From Lepidodermella squamata (Eukaryota > Gastrotricha): a stretch of DNA of 64,000 nt. Position numbers and translations under genes: made by a program. Under the pieces are notes generated by a model. That model saw nothing but the letters and a program-made list of their open reading frames with translations, searched no databases and had not been told where the DNA came from. Positions within the stretch are counted from its first letter, which is position 1; each line of letters opens with the position of its first letter. Below are positions 25,590-36,014 of the stretch, piece after piece. The stretch covers positions 186,001 through 250,000 of the forward strand of contig JBLDXI010000043.1 of assembly GCA_047495785.1 (NCBI GenBank). The letters run 5' to 3'.

Positions 25590-25735
25590 AAAAGCGATTG
25601 AATTAATAATTTTTGAAAGCGCTCGTGCCTATATGCCTCGTTGCGACTCATTTTTTTATGCCGGTAGTAAATAATCTTCATTGATTTCCAAATATGAAAT
25701 ATGAACGCAATAAATCGCACGGCGCATCGGGAGAA
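25590..25735. repeat. Interspersed repeat family R1, copy
   Basis: Shares the GCGCTCGTGCC, GCCTCGTTGCGACT and CATTGATTTCCAAAT blocks with 12960-13190 and 26140-26420. Confidence 0.6.
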
Positions 25736-26139
25736 CGCGAATCATTTAAAATACAAGGCAGGTGTGCCGATTACAAGGCAAGGACCATATTTACGTGCAT
25801 GTCTCCAGTGGTATCCCGCAGCTCGCGTGAATGTGCAGTGCAACCCACTTAATGCTCTCCTTATGACCCTATCAAAGCTAATAATGAGGTGAAATAGGGC
25901 GATTTCTAATGCTTCTAGCTTGAAAACTGTTGTCTACCTTAGCTCAAACTTCATTTATATAAATATAGGACAGGTCTCTTTTATAGGGTTGGTAGGGGTT
26001 GCGGGGTGGTTGATAAAAATACTAAGCAGAGCCTTCTAAATCGGTATATACGGTATTTATAACTAACAACCCTGTTATCATTAATTTGAGCGATGAAATG
26101 ACAAAAGAAAAAGAAATAAATAAACAGTAATAAGTGATG

Positions 26140-26420
26140 AAAAATACGCTAATGAGGTCAGTGATTTTTTTTAAATTTCGTAAAATAGCATTTGAAAGCG
26201 CTCGTGTCCAGATGCCTCGGTGCGACTTATTTTTTACGTCAGTTGTAAACAATCTCCATTGATTTCCAAATTTAGACACGTGTCACAATAAATCTCACGG
26301 CGTATTGAAAGATCACGTGGTGTGAACAGCTGGCAAAAACAGTGGACGGTAGGCAGTTTAAATTCGATAAACAACTCTTCATGGCTGCTTCTTGAGACCG
26401 GATGACGGACAAAAGATGAA
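26140..26420. repeat. Interspersed repeat family R1, longest copy
   Basis: Carries all blocks of the family, from GCTAATGAGGTCAG through aataaatctcacggcgtat to gaacagc. The later part is shared with 47775-47975. Confidence 0.65.
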
Positions 26421-26583
26421 TAGCGTAGTAGGATGAGATGAAAAGAGAAATACAATGAAATTAACCGTAAAATGCTGGATTTTCGCATCGTTCTGATCGA
26501 ATCCACCATGATAAGATTGATCTGTTATCTTCCTTTATGACATCCATATAACTAATCAAAATACATCAGTGCTGGCCCTAATA

Positions 26584-28570
26584 CAGGGTGTTTCAGAACT
26601 CGCGCACTATATGAATAGCATGCGGCAAATGCGCGCGCATTGTTATGCGCATACACTATTATACGCGTATACTATTTTACCTATAAATGTACCACACACC
26701 ACTGTAGTCAGCGTATAAAATATGCGTAATACATAAATGTACAGCATACAAAATAGCACTGCCGTAGTTATTTTCTGGTGGAAACCTTCGAGCCTCGATA
26801 AATTTGAGCCGAGTTTCATTGAATATCATTTTTATTTCGAGGATGATGTCATGTTTTTCTGAAACATGCTGATTGATTGGACTCTGAAGCGAGAGGTTTC
26901 AAAACAATTTCTCAAATTCCGTGGCTGGATATTTCAGAAATTGATGATTTCTGAGAAAATTCTGATTTTACTTGATGTTGAATTTGTCGAAAAATCGCTG
27001 GTTAATTAGTCTCCTGCCTTGGCATCAAAATTTCTTTCACGTTGCATTAATTCAAGGCCCCGACTGCCCATGTTGATAAAAAATGACGTTGATCTAAACC
27101 ACTAGCGAATGTTATACATCAAGCGAAGACAGAAAATGAAGGTTTGCAGTTCATTACGTGGACTTAATGTAGCAATCTGATTTCGTGGATAACTAATCGA
27201 AATTTCCTTGAAATTACAATCAAGAAATCAGGAGCAAAATGTTGAAGGATAAATAGCGAACAATTCATGGCTAGATTTTATACAATCTTCTAAAAACCCA
27301 AGAAAAGGTGAGAAATTGGAATTTTCCAGCCTTCAGGCTCCAGCATCTGCAAAAATCCGTGGATGCCAATTGCATATTTTCACATCACTAAACAGCCAGA
27401 GATGTGCTTAACAAGGCCAGTAAGTCGCGCAAAATTTCTATCCACGGGGTTCGCAAGGAAACGCATGTCAAATGTCACAAAAATCGTCGTAGAGAGGCTG
27501 TTTTCGCTTCAACCGGGTCAACTTTACAACCCTCCCTCTTGAATACCTGTGTATGGATTTTTGATTTCTTGACATCGTTAGATAGCCCAAGATGAGCTCT
27601 ACAAGGCTGGTTGGACGCGCCGAAAGTCCATCCACGGGCATCGCAAGGAGACGCATGTCAAACGACGCGAAAACCGGCGTAGAGAGGCCGTTTTTCGCCC
27701 GCAAACGGGTCATCTTTGGGACCCTCACTCTAAGAATTCCGTTGATCCGTTTCGATTTCTTGATATCGGTAGAAAGCCCAAGAGCTGGTCTACCAGGCTG
27801 GTTTGTCGCGCAAAAATTCTATCCACAGGGTTCGTAAGGAATCGCATGTCAAATGTCACAAAAATCGTCGTAGTTGGGCCGTTTAAGGTAACGTCAATGT
27901 TTTCGCGTCCATTCTTATGCAAGTGGTAAACGACATTTTCCCGTGGAAGCGACTAAGTTTTTGCTTTCAAATTCTAGCTCACGGAAATTTTTAAACTCAA
28001 TCAGAGTGTTGCAACATTACCTTTACTCACGACTTTTTTCACTTCCTCTCAATTTTTACTGCTCTTTTCAAGAGTGAATGAACGTGAAATCAAATTCATG
28101 GAATAAAACAACAGCAACGGCGTAAAAATTACATTATCTGGAATAATTTTCATCATATCTGTTTTGCAAACTCGAAATTATTCAAAGCCGCATTAAGAAC
28201 CTGTCCTGTTGGAGGTTTCTTCATTGAGAAATCGGCAAATTTCCAGATATTTTGAAAGAGCAAGTCTTATTTCCTAGCGATATTCCCATTACTGCAGCAG
28301 CGTTACGGTATATACGCGGTATATACGAGTTCGATTTGCGCATGTTATAAAGCGCGCATACCGCTTGCACGCCATATGGGACGTATAACGCCAACTACAT
28401 AGCATATACGCATTACACGCATTACCGTTTGCGCTAGCCGCGCCTTATACTATGCAAAAATATAAACATATGTGCGCGGAATGAATGCGCAGCGCGCGCA
28501 CGTTTACTCTGGATACCAAGGCAACCATTTGCCGCAGGTTATTTTAGTGCGCAAGTTCTGAAACACCCTG
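26584..28570. mobile_element. Tc1/mariner-like non-autonomous element, 1,987 bases
   Basis: The ends are inverted: CAGGGTGTTTCAGAACTCGC at the left and its complement, with one difference, at 28551-28570. TA flanks both ends (26582-26583, 28571-28572). Subterminal regions are rich in gcgcat and tatacgc. The centre holds three direct repeats of about 190 bases starting near 27391, 27581 and 27770. No transposase frame is seen, so it needs an outside transposase. Confidence 0.75.
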
Positions 28571-29208
28571 TACATATCGTTAGCGGCGTTGAGAAACTCG
28601 GATTTAGGCTTGTTTACATCCGTTTCAATGTCACGGGTGACAAGTAAATAGCGGTTTTTTTCAACGTGAATGAAGAAAAAAAACAAAATACTTTTTACTT
28701 GTCGCCTATCACTTTGAAATGGAAGTAAACAGGCCTAAATCCGAGTTATTCAACGTCGCTATCGATATCGGTCAATTACAGAATGAAAGTCGACTCCACA
28801 CCAATGATGATTGGTTGATGTCAACAAGACAATTGCCTCTTGAAAACTGGGCCATCGTTGTCAGGGATTATTGAACAGACTTTTTGAATGAGCATCAGCC
28901 ATCGAAACACGACTTTTTTCATGAAGAGATCAGGGTATGAAATGCGTCATGCAGCAACGCTGTAACCAAATGCTGTATATGTTTAATCCTTCCAGGAAGT
29001 AAGAATAGCAATATTTTTTTGAACGCCTGAAAGTGGACAAACTTATCTATTAGAAAAAAACATTTGAGGAGACATAATAGGTAGAATTTCAAAAACAGGT
29101 TTGGGTTTTAGGCTATCTAGGAAACGCGTAGCACTTTAAGCCGTTTCCTTATTCCGGCTCTCAGCACACAACACAGAACGTCCTCTAAGTAGCTCACATT
29201 TAACTAAA
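28571..29208. other. Intergenic, 5' of GB1
   Basis: Bases 28830-28880 resemble 13680-13730 (cgggccatcgt...gattattga), probably another repeat piece. No promoter motif stands out before GB1. Confidence 0.35.
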
Positions 29209-32200
29209 ATGAATTATTTACTTCAAGTCATGCTATTAGAAGTTCTACTCCATTTTTCCAATGCGAAAGTAACAATGGATGTAGCAATGCCGGATTTGGT
29301 AAGATCGCCATCTGAAGCTACTGGGAACAGGACTCTAGTCAAAATTGTAACTACGGTTTCATACACCGGCTATTACGCAACGGGGCCTATTTGCAGTCTT
29401 GCGGCAATTTCAGCCATAGACCACTTGAGAAACACATCGAATTGGCTGCCGAATTATGAAATCGCATTCGAATTCTTCGATGACATGGTTTGTTTATTTG
29501 AAATTAATTGCCGTATTAATTGCGAATCCTAATTTCAGTGTGATAACAGCGAGGGAATGAAGCAGTTTCTGTCTGAAATGAGGTCAAATTCCGATGTCGA
29601 AGGGCGTTTTCCTCTCACCGTGCTCACTGAATGCATAGACCCTTACCAGTCTCTAGCAGCAATGAGTTTGAAGTTTTTCGACTTCATAGGGGTGAGCCGT
29701 AGTCTCCGCAGATTATCTTAAATTATGTTCGAAATTGCATTCAGCTCACAGTGATTCCTCTGAGTCTCAACGTTGCTGATCGAAGATCTTTTCCTAACTT
29801 CATAGCACTTGGAGAGCAGCCAGATTTTATCTATAAGGCTTTGAGCAACTTTTTGGTTCACATGGGATGGCAGAGAGTTGCGGTGATATCAGAAATCGAT
29901 CCGTTTTTCACACTGGTGAGTCCACTCAGAGCAAGTTAAGAGAATTTTGGAAAAAGCTAAATGAATTTATGAATTAATCAATGAGTTTACTGGTGTCCAA
30001 AATGAGGACAAAGCGCTCCCATTTTTAAGGAAAGTGGAGGCGGAAATGGAGGGCTAGAGCTGAACCATTCTCTGCTTTCATGTTCTTGAAAGCAATACCT
30101 TTTCTATTTGTTTTCAAGTTGTTCTCATGGAATTTTGAATGCGATTGGAAATGCTTACTGGTTTTCGATCCACATTTCCCAAATTGTCTGAAATCAGGTC
30201 ATTTTTGGGTAGGATTCTTTCCAACCCATCAGATAAAGGTAAAGTAAAGAATAAAACACTTTATCCCTGCGTAGAGCGGCTCGAACATTAGCGATGCTTC
30301 AATTGATGGGGATTACACCGGTTTTTCCTCTGTGATCGGCTGCAATATTAATGCTTATGAGACAATTTCGCTTCACCTCTCGTAATTCTTAATCTATTCA
30401 CAGATGGACGGTATACTCGTTGATCAGCTGAATCAGCACACAATTCACCTGCTGTACCGCGAGAAGCTCAGTTTTAACCTAGGCCAAACAGAGTATCGAC
30501 TCGACCACTTTAAAGCTCAAGATCCACGCGTTATCATTGTTCAAGTTTTCAACGGCGCGTTAGCGTGTTGTGCGCTGTATCAGAACGGCTTCTACGGCTC
30601 AAATTACGTCTTTTTATTCTACGGATGGGAAAATATCGGAAATCCGCCAGCAATACCTGAAGGCGAGACGTGGTGCACGATGCAGACGGTCTACGAAGTA
30701 TTGCCCAGTGTAATTCGATACGTTGATGTGGCCATGAACACGGTGCTAGGTCCGGAATTTCACGATTCGTCTAGACAGTCACTGCCGGAATTGAGAAAAT
30801 TCTTGGATAGCCAAATCGACCAGCTAGATCAAGCACCTGGCTACCCTTACTGGCCCGACTTATGCTACGACAGAGCTCTAGCAGTTGGAATCGCGTTGAA
30901 TTTGACTGAAAGTCGATTGAGAAACAGTAATTCCCGTAAAATCTTGAATTTCAATTAAAAAAAAACAATATTCCCCATAGGAAATCAGACTTTATCAGAT
31001 TGGTTTACAAATGGAGAGAATTTCGCGAAAAATGGTGGTCAAATATCAAAGGTCATGCGAGAAACGCTTTTGGACGTCAACTTCACCGGTTTGAAAGCGA
31101 AATACGAATTCGATAAGAAAACAAAGGTCTCAAAAGCTAAATTTCCTGTTGGATTCAGTCAATACTCGGTAAGTGGAAATGAGAGCACAACTAGTTTGAT
31201 TGCATATTCGGTTCCGCTCGAAAATGGAACGAAAGAGCTAATTCTGCGGCCTAGTTCAATGAATTGGCGAACCGAGGGCAATCTACCGCCCAAGGATTCG
31301 CTCATTGTGACTAAGGTTAAGCTAGATTTCATCGGATTGGTCCCAAATGTTATCCTAAAATGTGAGTCCAGATCACTAAGCCGACTTTTATGACTTTTAG
31401 GGTTGCTTTTTCAGGCCTTGCTGCTTTGGGAGCTTTTGTAACTACGTTCTTGCTATCAATACCATTTTCGCGAAAGTTGAAGAGAATATGGCCAGCTTTG
31501 AAGGTCACATGGGTGGATTGTTTTATTCTATTGGGAAATTTGATCATTCTTCTGCATGTCCTCATAACTCCGATCGAATCTTTCAATGATATCCCAAACT
31601 ACTGCCATGGAATTGCGATACTGTGTCAACTTGGCTTCTCCCTATTGATGTCGGGGATAGCCAGTAAAATCCATTACAGACTAGCTAAGGCCCAACAGGA
31701 GCCTAATTTGATCAATGCTATCAACCGATTGTTTCACTTCGAACCTTCTTTCTGCTTATTTTGGACTGCTATTCATGCTATCTTTGTCGGTGTTTTGTTG
31801 CATTTGAGACCATTTCAACTGATTGATGTTCAAAACGAGCTCGAATTTGTCGGGGCTGGTAAGACGTATGCCATTCAAACTTTTCGCCTTGAATGTCACT
31901 CTGATCTTTTCGCTCGGAACTCGTCAACGGCAGTTTTTTCGCTGATCGTGATTTTCCACCTTCTCCTTGCTCTTCGACTGGTTCTCGCAGCGTTTTCCCT
32001 GAAGCACGTTGGGTCGAGTGGAATGAAGCATGTTGACTCTACTAAGCGAGGCTACGCTATGCGCCAAAATACGGTTCTGTTTACTGCCGGACGACATTTA
32101 CATACGCCGAACATGTTGAACTACAATGCAGGTTCGAGAGTGATGGATCGCATCAGTAACTTGACAGCTAACTTTGTATATTACGCTTCCGTTCTTATAC

Positions 32201-32355
32201 TAGCTGGTGTGTTGGTATTGGTGTTAAACTGGTACAATTTACAGCACGTTTTGATAACTGTGGCCGCTACTTCAACAGCTTTAGTTTACTTGAACCTTGC
32301 TCTGGTTTTTCTCCCAAGAATGAGACGTAAAATCGATGTGAAGTCTGAAGATTGA
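29209..32355 (+). CDS. GB1: GABA-B-like class C GPCR
   Basis: Six exons (29209-29487, 29539-29691, 29745-29915, 30404-30926, 30981-31361, 31415-32355) join to 815 residues. A signal peptide (MNYLLQVMLLEVLLHFSNA) leads to a periplasmic-binding-protein-like ectodomain (GYYATGPICSLAAISAIDHL, MGWQRVAVISE). LPPKD near residue 478, just before TM1, is typical of GABA-B receptors, as is the lack of a cysteine-rich linker. Seven hydrophobic segments follow from about residue 487 to 800. The class C pair, TM3 Cys (IPNYCHG) and loop 2 Cys (RLECHSD), is present. The tail after TM7 is about a dozen residues (RRKIDVKSED at the end), with no coiled coil. The ligand is unknown. An AATAAA lies at 32553. It is much more distant from GB2-GB7 than they are from one another. 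Confidence 0.85.
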
Positions 32356-32552
32356 CAGTAATTACTTGGCCTCTAAACTGGAGTTCAAGTTAAATATCTG
32401 AGCGAAATTTGAGCTATAATAATTTAAGCTCAGCTGGATTCGAAATTCCTAATTATAAAGAAGGGCTCAAATATCATCTCATTTATTAACGGGCGAACAG
32501 CTCTGGGTACATATTGATACACATGAGACGCAATTATTGTACATATATTCTC

Positions 32553-32558
32553 AATAAA
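32553..32558 (+). promoter_or_regulatory. Probable GB1 poly(A) signal
   Basis: AATAAA about 200 bases after the stop codon, in a context of AATAAATAAA. Confidence 0.5.
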
Positions 32559-32715
32559 TAAACCGTTATTTATCATTGCTGCAGCCCAGCGATGGGGCGA
32601 AAAGCTCATTTTTGTGCGAACGATCCTAATAGATTAATCGAATAAATAGGCGTTTACAGAAAATAAACTGAATATTGTCATTCCATCAAAAGCGCTTATT
32701 TTGTTGTTGTTGTTG

Positions 32716-35518
32716 CTAAACTTCTTCGTCAGGAACAACGATGCGCCTAATTGTCTTGTAACACGTGAACGGATCCGAGTAGGTTAGGCCAATCGAAACC
32801 TAGTGATCGTAAAATGAAGTAATTATGAGACGGATTTAGGATCGGAAATTGCCTCTTACCTCATCGGCATGACAGCCTAAATCCTTGCGACGACAATCTT
32901 TGAAGCGACGACAATCTTTGAAGCGACGTGTCGTGGCATTGAAGCACCTAACGTATTTCTGAAACAAACAGCAAATTTAATGTCGATTGAACCTAACGCA
33001 TCATGTCACTACCATTCCGCGTCGATGCTGGCAGTGGATCCAGTTGCGGCGGAACAGAATGTAACGTCTGTAGATTTCGACCTGGTAATTTCACGAAACA
33101 GTGAGCAGCTTAAATGCAAACAAATGAGGCGACTGGTGAGGATTACCTTCTCGTTTCCACTGCACTTCATGTCGTTGCCGATGCATCGAAAATCTCCAGT
33201 TTCTTTACACTAGAAAAAAAATCCGGTTTATTAGCTCAAAACCCTGAAAATGCTCTTGCTAATAAACCCTTTGGCGACGGGTTTATTATCTAATATACAA
33301 TATCTGGGAGCTTTGAAGCGGATAGCGGAAAATATTCGCCTGAAGGCCAGCTATGGAGACCTGAGGCGCAGCCGAAGGTCGGAATAGCGGCCTGAAGGCG
33401 AATATTTGACCTATCCGCGTAAATGCTTCCAGATATAGTTGTTATCCGGATCACTATCCCCGACTATCCTCCCGAAACACCCAATTTTCGTTACAATAGA
33501 GGTACCATCTCAGCCGAAATTATCGTAAATAACGAAATTAAAAAATCCAACTTAAAAAATGTGCATCAAAGTTGCAAAAGCGAATGATTTTCAAACGCTA
33601 ATCATTTTTCACTTTTTCGCTGCGATTCGAAAATGCTTTTTTCACGCCCGTCCGCATCAACATGGATCGCATCAATTTCTCTCAAGCCTATCTCTCGAAT
33701 CGCGAGTTCAGCCGTTCAATCTTAGAAGCCAGGCTGCTAATACGCAAGAAGAATTCCCAGCCAACCAGCCTGTCACCCATCGATGATGGCAGCGAAACGG
33801 TGTCGGCTGGCGACTTGTTTGCTGTAACATCCTCTCTTGGCGCCACTCCGGTGCTCGAGTTGATCTGAGCCCGCTCCAGAGCAAGATCGAGCGCAAGTTG
33901 CGGCTGGCTCAAGTCTCTAAGCAATCGGCGATGATTCTCGGCTACGTTGGATTTTCTGCTTAATCGAACGTGATCCAACGGCCAAAACGTTTCGGCCCGC
34001 TTGTTTCCCGTGCCTTTGCTGCATTCCTTTAATTTTGTTAATTTTCCGCAATTATACCGAATAATAAAATGTAGGGGGTCGCGGGGGTTTCGGCGCCTCA
34101 GTATTTCGTGACTTTTGTTTCCGTGCTCAAATAAATCGAAAATAGGGGTGAATTCTGCCAAAATTTCGAGCCATGACTTGGGTTTAAATCAGCCCGGGTA
34201 TCAAGATATCCTGGCTCAAACAGCCCGGAATAGCAGAAAATATTCCGGGCTGTTTTACGGCGTATTTTCCACTATGATCCGGATAATTTTAGATATTTAA
34301 GAAGCTAAAAAGACGAATTTTGATTACGCAACAATGAAAAACTAGCTATTTAGCTATTTTATTATCTAAAAGTAGATAATAAACCCGTCGCCAAAGGGTT
34401 TATTAGCAAGAGCATTTTCAGGGTTTTGAGCTAATAAACCGGATTTTTTTTCTAGTGTATTTACGCACTTCCTAGCAGGCTGTTATCATTTTGTTACAAT
34501 GAAGGGAGTTATTAGAGACATTTATGAATATTTGATGTCTGAAATTCACCCCTCTGTTGCAGTTTCTTGGAACGTGTTTGACCGATCCCGTGAGCGCGTA
34601 CTCACCAGCCAAGCAGCTGAGTCGGCAGCCTCGCCACACGCCAGTCGTAGATGCGACACACCGCGACAGGATGAGATCTATAATAGCAAAAATGGCAATA
34701 GCAAATTCTGCTGACAAAGAAATTAGTGAAATAAAATTTGAAAGCCCACAATTTTTATCCCTTACCGTAACGGACTGAAACTATTAGCTAAAGGCTGATC
34801 ACGTGACCTTACTTGATGTCACATTGGCTTCACGGGCAGAATTTGAAACACTCACCAGAAATTGGTGTCAGTGGCGTTGCCGTTATATTGCAGCTTTCAG
34901 TCTGCGTTCGAGCGGCATCGATATAGCAATAAGGCCCGGTGGGACGTGACTCGGGATTGCGGCAGTAGTTGCTGTGATTGGCGTTGAGGCCTCTCGGGAA
35001 CTTGAGCATCTCTATGTAGTCGGTTATCCAATTGAGCTGGCGCCAGGGTTGGCAGGTGGCCCCTGATTGTGTCGTAGAAACAGAGCCTTCGTAGTCGTAG
35101 CCACTCGGAGTGAGACGCAATTCCGCTTTGTTGTCACTGGGGCAGGCTGAACGGGCGATCAATCGGTATCTCTTTCCAGGGGTCGCAGAGTTCGATTTAA
35201 AGTCAACAATTGCCTTTTTAGAATAGCTCTTATAGACCTTTCCAGCAGTTGCGTAGCCGTAGGAGCAGTAGCGGAAATAAGGCTGCGTGCCATCATTCGG
35301 GTCACGGAAATCGACGTAGTCGGCGCAAGCATCATTTCTTAGAGAATAGCCACTGACGCCTGAAAGGAAATAGCATGACATTGAATGGCTATCACGGAAA
35401 AAACTAACCCATTCCCACTGTTAGATCCGGTCTTCCGTCGAATCCAAATACCGTACCAGGCTAGATGTAAATAAAATAAATTACAGTAGACAAGTTGAAA
35501 AAGTATACCTGAGAGCTT
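32716..35518 (-). pseudogene. C': truncated astacin-family copy, broken by a MITE
   Basis: Exons recognisable by homology to A-C: 35518-35509 (last bases of the first CUB exon), 35460-35409, 35359-34856 (rest of CUB plus kringle), 34677-34550, an exon split into 34479-34458 and 33205-33147, 33081-33013, then two exons not seen in A-C: 32958-32860 and 32799-32716. Everything upstream (signal, astacin, EGF) is missing: at about 35515 the gene runs into an inverted copy of gene C. The split exon is interrupted by a 1,250-base MITE. Dropping the MITE and one TA leaves 81 bases, exactly 27 codons, with the expected cysteines. Other exons are still open, so inactivation looks recent. The extra exon at 32860-32958 contains an 18-base tandem duplication (RFKDCR twice). 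Confidence 0.8.
33208..34457. mobile_element. 1,250-base MITE in a C' exon
   Basis: Near-perfect inverted ends of about 90 bases: CACTAGAAAAAAAATCCGGT at the left and its complement at the right. TA duplicates at 33206-33207 and 34458-34459. A minus-strand frame of 157 codons (33688-34161) inside shows no recognisable domain. The TA duplication suggests a non-autonomous Tc1/mariner-type element. Confidence 0.8.
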
Positions 35519-35801
35519 GCTGGCTTGTACATCGATCGAGATAACTTCACCCAATTACCCGAACCCTTATATCGCCTACAGCAGATGCACTTGGTGGGTA
35601 GTCAGCTCTCAGGTAAAGTTGTCAATCTCATTGCCGCAATGAAGTTATCTTAATATTTGCAATAAACAGCTTGGGATTGTGTTTGGCTTCGACGGAAGAC
35701 CGGATCTAACAGTGGGGTCCGGTAGGTTTCTTTTTTCATTAACTCTCCATTAAATAAGGACCATTTTATCAGCTACCAGTGGCTATGCAATTAGAAACGA
35801 A
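35515..35801 (+). repeat. Inverted copy of part of gene C
   Basis: About 286 bases that are the reverse complement of 36942-37227, with only about four differences that I can see, introns included. It carries the end of C's exon 9, intron, exon 10, intron and the start of exon 11, all backwards. The arms are separated by about 1.14 kb, so the region could form a large hairpin. Confidence 0.85.
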
Positions 35802-36014
35802 ATAAATAACGCTCGTGAAAAAATCTGAAAAACTATCAAAAAGGTATGAACGCGATGTTTGAAGCAATTGAGTTGAAAAATACAAATTGATGTAGTTTTT
35901 CACATACTGTATCACTATTTGAGATGCATTTTACTTTCGTCTTCGATGTTAAATCTTTCATCAAATTTCAAATCATCAACATGTCAGATATTAGGAAGAT
36001 TCTCCATGTTCTCT

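Larger units (their letters stand above)
23777..26580. other. Gene-free stretch
   Basis: Holds R1 repeat copies (25590-25735, 26140-26420), a short telomere-like tract (25345-25390), and a block near 24383-24445 that resembles gene A's intron near 9236-9300 (shared cgttgaccc and caggatttggatcca). No gene is supported. Confidence 0.4.

Noticed and set aside
33688-34161. 157-codon minus-strand frame as a gene
   Set aside because: It lies inside a MITE, has no recognisable domain and no splice or paralogue support.
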